Assembly: GCA_937901435.1 (NCBI GenBank)
Contig: CALGTJ010000722.1
Coordinates: 1 to 8,611 of the forward strand
DNA: 8,611 nt
From: an uncultured Rhodobacter sp.
Lineage (GTDB): Bacteria; Pseudomonadota; Alphaproteobacteria; Rhodobacterales; Rhodobacteraceae
Direction: 5' to 3'
Every line of letters begins with the position of its first letter. The first letter of the stretch is position 1. Shown here one piece after another: positions 1 through 5,038 of the stretch. The notes beneath the pieces were generated by a model. The model searched no databases. It saw nothing but the letters and a program-made list of their open reading frames with translations, and had not been told where the DNA came from. The position numbers were made by a program, and so were the translations under genes.

Positions 1-768
1 GTTCACGCTTTCGGCCCCCTCGGCTACGGCCCCGTCAAAGCGCAGGAAGTTCATCGAGGGCGAGCCGATGAAATCGGCCACGAACAGCGTGGCGGGCTTG
101 TCGTAGATTTCCTGCGGGGTGCCGAATTGCTCGACCACGGCGTTGTTCATCACCACGATCTTGTCGCCCATCTGCATCGCCTCAAGCTGGTCGTGGGTGA
201 CATAGACGGTGGTGGCGTTCATGCGGTCATGCAGCGCGCGCAGTTCTTCGGACATGCGCTCGCGGAATTCGGCATCCAGCGCGCCGAGAGGTTCGTCCAT
301 CATGAAGGCCTTGGGATCCCGCACGATGGCACGCCCCAAGGCGACCCGCTGACGGTCGCCGCCCGACAGCCCGCCGACGGGGCGGTTGAGGATATCGGTG
401 ATGCCGAGGATCTCGGCCACTTCGTTGATTTTCGCCTTGATCTGCGCGCGCGGCATGCCTTGGGACACCAGCGGATAGCTGAGGTTGCGGCGCACATTCA
501 GATGCGGATAGAGGGCGAACATCTGGAACACAAAGGCGATGTCGCGTTTGGAGGGCGGTAACTGGCTGATCTCTTCGCCGTCCAGATAGATCTCGCCCGA
601 GGTGGGCAATTCCAGCCCGGCGATCATGCGCAGAGTTGTGGTCTTGCCACAGCCCGAGGGGCCGAGCAGCATGAAAAACTCGCCATCCTCGATGGTGAAA
701 GAGCTTTCCTTGACGGCGGTGAAATCGCCAAATTCCTTGCGGATGTTCTTGATCTGGATCTGGGCCAC
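1..768 (-). CDS. Carbohydrate-type ABC importer ATP-binding subunit (MalK/UgpC-like), C-terminus cut by the window edge
   Basis: Cytoplasmic ATPase that should power the MalFG-like permease pair encoded upstream in the same operon. I read 256 codons from a GTG start at 768; the MalK family is usually about 350-370 residues, so roughly the last 100, most of the regulatory OB/TOBE domain, lie beyond the left edge. Visible motifs are Walker A GPSGCGKTT (residues 36-44), Q-loop Q82, signature LSGGD (134-138 region), Walker B ending MMDEP with catalytic E159, D-loop GALDAE and H-loop H192. The GTG start is chosen because AAGGG (776-780) lies seven bases upstream, the frame yields the canonical family N-terminus, and no ATG fits. 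The start is only four bases past the stop of the GFA-like gene, so the two are co-transcribed and probably coupled. The signature has Asp where MalK has Gln (LSGGD for LSGGQ), which I recall as a recurrent variant in alphaproteobacterial relatives. The substrate is not deducible. Confidence 0.95.
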   Translation of the reverse strand, partial: MAQIQIKNIRKEFGDFTAVKESSFTIEDGEFFMLLGPSGCGKTTTLRMIAGLELPTSGEIYLDGEEISQLPPSKRDIAFVFQMFALYPHLNVRRNLSYPLVSQGMPRAQIKAKINEVAEILGITDILNRPVGGLSGGDRQRVALGRAIVRDPKAFMMDEPLGALDAEFRERMSEELRALHDRMNATTVYVTHDQLEAMQMGDKIVVMNNAVVEQFGTPQEIYDKPATLFVADFIGSPSMNFLRFDGAVAEGAESVN

Positions 769-772
769 AGGG

Positions 773-1186
773 CTACCCTTGCGTTTCTGAGGAGGCGATA
801 CGGTCGCAGTTGGCGAACCAAGCGGGGCGGCGCGACACCCAATAGGCGTGACCGGGGTCAAGGAAATCGGTCTCCTCAAAGCAGCCCCCCGCGACGCAGG
901 TCATGCCGGGGGCGAAATCGCCGCGCCACCACAGGGTTGTGCCGCAGGTCGCGCAGAAATGCTGGTCGATCACGCGACCACCCTGCCCCGCGCGTACCCA
1001 TTTGGTCGAAGGCCCGGTGACGACAACGCTGTCCTGCGGCCAGAGCGCGGTGATCCCAAGGGCAGAGCCGGTACGTTTCTGGCAGGTTGTGCAGGAACAA
1101 AGCAGGACGCGGGCGGGTTCGCCATGGGCCACGACGCTGAGGGCACCGCAGCCACAGCTTGCGTGATGAACTGTCGCTTGATCCAT
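773..1186 (-). CDS. GFA/CENP-V family zinc-binding protein
   Basis: A 137-residue protein of the GFA (glutathione-dependent formaldehyde-activating enzyme / CENP-V) fold, PF04828. All seven family cysteines are present: C11 and C13, C30, C32 and C35, and C78 and C81. In the Paracoccus Gfa enzyme the first and last pairs hold a structural zinc and the middle CxCxxC triad a second, active-site zinc; the same layout is inferred here. It has no signal peptide or membrane segment, so it is cytoplasmic. It is shorter than Gfa (about 190 residues), and most small family members have no proven activity, so I do not call it a formaldehyde-processing enzyme. The ATG at 1186 has an ideal ribosome site, AAGGAG (1194-1199), which overlaps the stop of the preceding small membrane protein gene. 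It lies between permease and ATPase genes of a sugar importer, which is unusual; a role in handling a reactive carbonyl or thiol derivative of the substrate is possible but unproven. Confidence 0.9.
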   Translation of the reverse strand: MDQATVHHASCGCGALSVVAHGEPARVLLCSCTTCQKRTGSALGITALWPQDSVVVTGPSTKWVRAGQGGRVIDQHFCATCGTTLWWRGDFAPGMTCVAGGCFEETDFLDPGHAYWVSRRPAWFANCDRIASSETQG

Positions 1187-1190
1187 GGGC

Positions 1191-1379
1191 CTACTCCTTG
1201 AAATGGCTGACGATGATGAACATCACCGTGCCGACGAGGGTGACGATGAAGGAATAGGTATAGGCCCAAAGCACGAAGGGCTGCATCAGCATGAAGACAC
1301 CCAGACCGATGAGGATGGTGGCCAGCATCTCCCACGGGCCACGGCGCAGTTGCAGGAGTCCTGTGAAAAAATTGCTCAT
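1191..1379 (-). CDS. Small two-helix membrane protein of unknown function in the sugar ABC operon
   Basis: A 62-residue hydrophobic protein that I do not recognise as a named family. It begins with a short amphipathic stretch containing R12-R13, then has two likely transmembrane segments, about residues 18-38 and 40-58, separated by little more than a turn near P34-W38. It ends in a short basic/acidic tail (HFKE). The hairpin topology with both ends probably cytoplasmic is inferred from the N-terminal arginines. The gene is real on context: its ATG overlaps the stop of the MalG-like permease gene as ATGA (1376-1379), it has a membrane-protein composition, and its own end carries the ribosome site of the next gene. 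It could be an accessory subunit of the permease complex. It resembles in position, but not in sequence as I recall it, the DUF2160 small membrane protein of glycerol ABC operons. Confidence 0.8.
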   Translation of the reverse strand: MSNFFTGLLQLRRGPWEMLATILIGLGVFMLMQPFVLWAYTYSFIVTLVGTVMFIIVSHFKE

Positions 1380-2314
1380 TTGCGCACCGCTCCGAAGGTT
1401 ATGCCCCGCAGCAGGTGTTTGCGCAGCAGGATGGTAAAGATCATCACCGGCAGCAGGAAGATCGTCGCCCCTGCAGCAACCGCTGGCCAGTCGAGGCCGC
1501 CGACGCCGATGATGGTCGGAATGAAGGGCGGCGCGGTCTGCGCGGTGCCGGATGTCAGCAGCACGGCAAAGGCATATTCGTTCCATGCAAAGATCAGACA
1601 GAAAATCGCGGTCGAGGCGATACCTGTGGCGGCCTGCGGCAGCACGACTTTGTAGAACGCCTGAAAGCGGGTGTAACCGTCGATGAGTGCTGCCTCTTCA
1701 TATTCGAGCGGGATCTCGTCGATAAAGCCTTTGAGCAGCCAGACCGCGAGGCTGATATTCACCGCTGTATAAAGCAGGATCATCCCCAGATGCGTGTCCG
1801 ACAGGCCTAGTTGGCGGTACATGAGAAAGATCGGGATGGCGACGGCAATAGGCGGCATCATCCTTGTAGAGAGGATGAAGAACAAAAGGTCATCGGCAAA
1901 GGGGATCTTGAAACGGCTGAACGCATAGGCCGCCAAAGTGCCCAACACGATACTGAGGAAGGTGGACCCAAAGCCGATGATGACAGAGTTCAAAAACCGC
2001 TCGCCAAACTTCGATGGACCCGCGATGACCATGTCATAGTCGCGCACGATCTCTTCGTACCAAGTCTCTGGCGGATTGGCGGCGAGGAATTCGGGCGTCT
2101 GGCGGGTGCGGGTGGTGAAGAGGTTGACGTAGCCTTCCAGCGTGGGTTCAAAGATCACTTTGGGTGGATAGGAAATCGCGTCAGAGGGCGATTTGAACCC
2201 GGTCAGCATGATCCACGCCAAGGGGATCAGCGTGATGATTGCATAAAGGATGACCAGCGTGCCTGCGACCCATTTGGTGCGCTTGCCCGGTTCGGTGACG
2301 GAATAACTGCTCAT
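1376..2314 (-). CDS. Carbohydrate ABC importer permease, MalG-like
   Basis: A 312-residue inner-membrane permease of the MalFG/CUT1 family (binding-protein-dependent transport inner membrane component, PF00528), the second of the pair forming the channel. The first helix is near residues 15-38, and the remaining helices run from about 108 to 303. The EAA coupling loop that docks on the ATPase is clear: EEAALIDG from 206, then the conserved LP at 225-226. The C-terminus GITFGAVRK matches the usual MalG ending. A longer-than-usual stretch of about 40 polar residues (66-104) sits between the first and second helices on the predicted periplasmic side. The ATG at 2314 is used because it overlaps the stop of the MalF-like gene as ATGA (2311-2314) and gives a normal family N-terminus; a longer open frame upstream lies inside the other permease gene and is not coding. 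Its own stop overlaps the start of the small membrane protein gene in the same way. Confidence 0.95.
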   Translation of the reverse strand: MSSYSVTEPGKRTKWVAGTLVILYAIITLIPLAWIMLTGFKSPSDAISYPPKVIFEPTLEGYVNLFTTRTRQTPEFLAANPPETWYEEIVRDYDMVIAGPSKFGERFLNSVIIGFGSTFLSIVLGTLAAYAFSRFKIPFADDLLFFILSTRMMPPIAVAIPIFLMYRQLGLSDTHLGMILLYTAVNISLAVWLLKGFIDEIPLEYEEAALIDGYTRFQAFYKVVLPQAATGIASTAIFCLIFAWNEYAFAVLLTSGTAQTAPPFIPTIIGVGGLDWPAVAAGATIFLLPVMIFTILLRKHLLRGITFGAVRK

Positions 2315-3255
2315 CTCTCTTTCACATTGTTCAGGGCTTTGACGTAGATGCTGGCGAGGCCAAAGACGGTGACAAACAGGATGATCGCATAGGCGCTGGC
2401 GTAGCCGGTTCGCCATTTCTCGAACGCTTCGCGTTTGAGGTTGATCGAGGTGAGTTCCGTCGTGGACCCCGGCCCGCCGCCGGTCAGTTGCACGACCAGA
2501 TCGAACATCTTGAAATTCTCGATCCCGCGGAACAGCACCGCCAGCATCAGGAACGGCAGGATCATCGGAATGGTGATGGTAAAGAACTGGCGCAGCTTGG
2601 ACGCGCGGTCCACCTCTGCCGCCTCGTATATATAGTCGGGAATGGATCGCAGCCCCGCGAGGCAGATCAGCATCACGAAGGGCGTCCACATCCACGTATC
2701 GACAATCACGATGGACCACGGCGCGAGTTGCACAGAGCCGAGCATCTCGAAACTGGACGGATCCTTGCCAGTGAAAAAGCCGACGATGTAGTTAAAGAGG
2801 CCAATCTGCGGCTGATAGAGGAATTTCCAGAAGTTTCCCACAACCGCAGGCGACAGCATCATCGGCAGCACGATTATGGTCGTCCACAGGTCATTGCCCT
2901 TGAATTTCTTGTTAATCAGATAGGCCAGCGTAAACCCGATCAGCACCTGAAAAAAGATCGTCCAGAACAGGAAATGGGCGGTGGCCTGCATGTTCAGCCA
3001 GATGTCGCTGTCGGTCAGGATACGTTCATAATTGCGCAGACCGATCCATTCAACCTCGCGGTTCCGGTTCGCCTTGAAGTCGGTGAAACTCAGCCGGATC
3101 GTCCAGATCAACGGAAAGATATTGATCGCCAGCAGCAGAAACAGGGTCGGCCCGACGAAAATCCACGCAATCGCGCGATCGCTGAGGCCCTTGATCTTGC
3201 GCGCAACACCCGGAGGCGTGGCCTTGGCCGCTTTGGTGAGGGGGGTGTCGGTCAT
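2311..3255 (-). CDS. Carbohydrate ABC importer permease, MalF-like
   Basis: A 314-residue inner-membrane permease of the CUT1 sugar family (PF00528), partner of the MalG-like protein. A soluble N-terminal tail of about 28 residues precedes the first helix (about 29-52). The EAA loop starts at E211-A212-A213 and ends in I229-P230; its usual glycine is replaced by R217 (EAAEVDRAS). The late GGGPGSTT stretch is typical of MalF-like permeases. The ATG at 3255 gives the expected length, but its Shine-Dalgarno sequence is weak (GGAU in the CCGGATAG stretch, about nine bases upstream), in contrast to the strong site of the binding-protein gene before it. A 97-bp gap with two hairpins separates it from that gene. 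This suggests lower expression of the membrane subunits, as in mal operons. The substrate is undetermined: sugar, polyol or glycerol-phosphate-like compounds are all possible for this family. Confidence 0.95.
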   Translation of the reverse strand: MTDTPLTKAAKATPPGVARKIKGLSDRAIAWIFVGPTLFLLLAINIFPLIWTIRLSFTDFKANRNREVEWIGLRNYERILTDSDIWLNMQATAHFLFWTIFFQVLIGFTLAYLINKKFKGNDLWTTIIVLPMMLSPAVVGNFWKFLYQPQIGLFNYIVGFFTGKDPSSFEMLGSVQLAPWSIVIVDTWMWTPFVMLICLAGLRSIPDYIYEAAEVDRASKLRQFFTITIPMILPFLMLAVLFRGIENFKMFDLVVQLTGGGPGSTTELTSINLKREAFEKWRTGYASAYAIILFVTVFGLASIYVKALNNVKER

Positions 3256-3291
3256 GGCGGTCTATCCGGCGTGAGGATGCAGTTAGGGGAT

Positions 3292-3314
3292 CGCCCCGGA
3301 ACTGGTCCGGGGCG
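3292..3314 (-). terminator. Intercistronic GC-rich hairpin between the binding-protein and permease genes
   Basis: A perfect inverted repeat: CGCCCCGGA and TCCGGGGCG arms of nine base pairs around a five-base loop. On the minus-strand transcript it is followed by ATCCCCTAAC, with no T-tract, so it is unlikely to be a strong intrinsic terminator. The likelier role, by analogy with malE-malF, is to protect the upstream binding-protein mRNA from 3' exonucleases and to attenuate read-through into the permease genes. Confidence 0.65.
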
Positions 3315-3330
3315 GCCCTTGATATGTCAG

Positions 3331-3344
3331 GACCCGATGGGGTC
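3331..3344 (-). other. Small hairpin just after the sugar binding-protein stop codon
   Basis: GACCC and GGGTC form a perfect five-base-pair stem around a four-base loop, eight bases after the stop codon of the binding-protein gene. It is too short to terminate transcription alone. It may act with the larger hairpin that follows in the transcript as a 3'-end stabilising block. It could be chance; a five-pair stem is not rare in GC-rich DNA. Confidence 0.35.
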
Positions 3345-3352
3345 AGACGGGA

Positions 3353-4672
3353 TTACAGCTTGCCTTCGTCCTCAAAGACTTCGGTCCAATCCTCGACCAG
3401 CTTGTCCAGGGCTTCCTGCGCGGTGCCCTGATCGGCGACCACATAGTCATGCAGGCGCTTCTGCATCGCCAGCAGCAGTTCGGCATAGGCCGGCTCTTGC
3501 CAGAAATCCTGCACCGATCCCATCGCCTCCAGGAAATCGCCCGCAAATGGCGCGCTGTCCACAAAGCCGGGATCGTTCAGCACCGAATTATGCGCCGAAT
3601 AGCCGCCCAGCGACCACCATTTGGCCTGCACATCGGGCTGGGCAAACCACTTGATATATTCAAGTGCGCCCTCCTGCTTGTCCGAATAGGACACGACGGA
3701 AATGCCCTGCCCGCCAAGCGTCGAGCCTGCCACATTCTGCGGCGGGTTCACGAAAAAGTCGATCTTGTCGCCGCCGGTGTTGGGGTCTGCGTAAAGGCCG
3801 GGGAAGAAGGCGAACCAGTTCATCGCCATGGCGACCTGACCGGATTTGAACGCATCAAGGCTTTCACCCATATAGCTGTTGGTGTAGCCCGGAGGAGTCG
3901 CCGTCTTGTAGAATTCCTTATAGAATTCAAGCGCCTCAACAGCCTCTGCCGAGTTCACGGCCCCGTCCATATCGTAGGAACCGGGGGTGTTCTCATACTT
4001 GAAGCCCCAAGGATAAAGCGCCGAAGTCACGCCCATGGTGATCCCCTCAGAGCCGCGCTCTGTAAAGATCGACGCCCCGTAAACGGTCTTGCCGTCAATC
4101 TCGCGTCCCTGAAAGAATTGCGCGATCTCCAGCAGTTCCTTTTGCGATTTCGGCTCTGCCAATTCGCGCCCTGTGGCGTCCATAAAGGCGGCCTTGATGT
4201 CGTCGCGTGCGAACCAGTCCTTGCGATAGAACCAGCCATTTGCATCGCCCATGGCAGGCAGCGCGTAATAATTCGGCGTGCCCTTGGGCCATGTGGAATA
4301 GGCATAAACCGTGGCATCGGCAAAGTCGGACATCGAAATGCCTTCAGCGTCAAAGAAGTCGTTCAGCTTGACGTAATGGCCGTTCTCCGCGCCGCCACCA
4401 ATCCACTGGCTGTCCCCGATCAGCAGGTCGCACAACTTGCCGCCAGAGTTCAACTCGTTCAGCATCCGGTCGGCAAAGTTGGGCCAGGGGATGAACTCAA
4501 AGCTCATGCTGTGGCCGGATTGCGCCTCGAAATCCTTGCTGAGCTCGACCAGCGCGTTGGCCGGATCCCAGGCTGCCCAGCACAGGGTCAGGTCTTCGGC
4601 CTGTGCGGTGCCTGCGGAAAGTGCGGCACACATGCTAATCACGCTGGCGGATGCCAGTTTAAAATGTCTCAT
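3353..4672 (-). CDS. Extracellular solute-binding protein of a carbohydrate-type ABC importer (MalE-like)
   Basis: A 439-residue periplasmic binding protein (bacterial solute-binding family 1, PF01547/PF13416) that captures the substrate and delivers it to the MalFG-like permease. A Sec signal peptide is clear: basic MRHFK, a hydrophobic core, and a predicted cut after TAQA at residue 25. The mature protein begins EDLTLCWAAW, then shows the family's N-lobe and hinge features, including LIGDSQWIGG near 85-93 and GWFYRKDWF in the first half. It has only two mature cysteines, C31 and C81, both in the N-terminal lobe and a plausible disulfide. Tryptophans and aromatics are abundant, fitting a polyol or sugar site, but no specific ligand can be named. 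ATG 4672 is chosen over the in-frame ATG at 4702 because GGGAGGA (4678-4684) sits five bases upstream and the signal peptide starts cleanly here. It is the first gene of the operon, downstream of paired palindromes. Confidence 0.95.
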   Translation of the reverse strand: MRHFKLASASVISMCAALSAGTAQAEDLTLCWAAWDPANALVELSKDFEAQSGHSMSFEFIPWPNFADRMLNELNSGGKLCDLLIGDSQWIGGGAENGHYVKLNDFFDAEGISMSDFADATVYAYSTWPKGTPNYYALPAMGDANGWFYRKDWFARDDIKAAFMDATGRELAEPKSQKELLEIAQFFQGREIDGKTVYGASIFTERGSEGITMGVTSALYPWGFKYENTPGSYDMDGAVNSAEAVEALEFYKEFYKTATPPGYTNSYMGESLDAFKSGQVAMAMNWFAFFPGLYADPNTGGDKIDFFVNPPQNVAGSTLGGQGISVVSYSDKQEGALEYIKWFAQPDVQAKWWSLGGYSAHNSVLNDPGFVDSAPFAGDFLEAMGSVQDFWQEPAYAELLLAMQKRLHDYVVADQGTAQEALDKLVEDWTEVFEDEGKL

Positions 4673-4741
4673 GATCTTCCTCCCAGATGTGGCCCCTTGC
4701 AAACGGTGAATGATTCGTGAGGCCTGTGATGCGACCGTAAT

Positions 4742-4757
4742 TGAGGTGCGCCCCTCA
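4742..4757. promoter_or_regulatory. Putative operator, proximal copy of a 16-bp palindrome
   Basis: TGAGGTGCGCCCCTCA is a near-perfect palindrome (14 of 16 positions symmetric) with a central CG, seen directly. It starts 70 bp before the sugar binding-protein ATG and lies just downstream of a candidate -10 box, so it would cover the transcription start of that operon. A central CG is common in LacI-family operators, but the half-site does not match one I know. Repressor binding is inferred. Confidence 0.65.
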
Positions 4758-4762
4758 TGTCT

Positions 4763-4768
4763 ATTATT
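4763..4768 (-). promoter_or_regulatory. Candidate -10 box for the sugar transporter operon
   Basis: On the minus strand this reads AATAAT, five of six matches to TATAAT, in the only A/T-rich stretch between the two palindromes. A possible -35, TTGCTT (4788-4793), has a long 19-base spacer and matches only three positions, so the -35 side is weak. Transcription would start near 4756, within the proximal palindrome, giving a leader of about 84 bases. Confidence 0.4.
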
Positions 4769-4771
4769 TTC

Positions 4772-4787
4772 TGAGGTGCGCCCCTCA
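4772..4787. promoter_or_regulatory. Putative operator, distal copy of the 16-bp palindrome
   Basis: Identical in all 16 bases and in orientation to the copy at 4742, including the one non-symmetric base pair. The start-to-start distance is 30 bp, close to three helical turns, which would put two bound dimers on the same face of the DNA. It lies between the candidate -10 and -35 elements of the sugar operon promoter and about 250 bp from the start of the divergent operon, so the sugar operon is the likely target. Confidence 0.65.
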
Positions 4788-5038
4788 AAGCAAGATATGC
4801 AAAGATGTGATGGGGAAAGGCCGGGATCAATTCAGAGCCCTTCATGTCTAAAGCTTTAACCTTGAAATAAAGCTGGGTTCATGCTGCACTCTCGTTAACC
4901 TTGTCTGCCCCGTTCGATCAGGCGAATGATTTGCGGTTTGATCATTGCGTCCGATTAGGCCAACCTGACGCATCCTCTGCGCCCGCTTGCGTGGGTCACA
5001 GCAACGAAAAACGGACCATCCTAACAGGGAGACGACCC
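4788..5038. other. Divergent intergenic region, LIV-operon side
   Basis: No gene is visible here; an open frame runs into the downstream binding-protein gene from 4901 but lacks a start with a ribosome site or coding character. Visible items are a 10-bp palindrome TAAAGCTTTA (4849-4858) with its half TAAAGCT repeated at 4868-4874, and an exact 9-base direct repeat TTAACCTTG (4856-4864 and 4895-4903). There is also an AATGAT/ATCATT inverted repeat with a ten-base gap (4925-4946). A possible promoter is TTGAAA (4862-4867), a 17-base spacer, then TGCACT (4885-4890), with a weak -10. AGGGAG at 5026-5031 is the ribosome site of the next gene. Confidence 0.4.

Noticed and set aside
773..1186. Naming the GFA-like protein a formaldehyde-activating glutathione enzyme.
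   Set aside because: The cysteine pattern fits the fold, but the protein is shorter than Gfa, and family annotations for this activity are often unsupported.
3449..4720. Long open frame on the plus strand opposite the sugar binding-protein gene (423 codons).
   Set aside because: It is the antisense of a clearly recognisable binding-protein gene; its composition is rich in His/Arg/Gly without any family motif, as expected for a shadow frame in high-GC DNA.
4725..4812. TGTGATG occurring twice (4725 and 4806), suggestive of CRP-like half-sites.
   Set aside because: Neither copy has a matching TCACA half at the right spacing; seven-base matches are expected by chance.
4925..4946. AATGAT and ATCATT inverted repeat in the LIV-side leader.
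   Set aside because: Six-base arms with a ten-base gap and no extension; too weak to call a hairpin or operator, so only mentioned in the intergenic entry.
4901..5038. An upstream extension of the LIV-type binding protein by 46 residues.
   Set aside because: The extension has no ribosome site and would bury the clear signal peptide; the ATG at 5039 has a good Shine-Dalgarno sequence.
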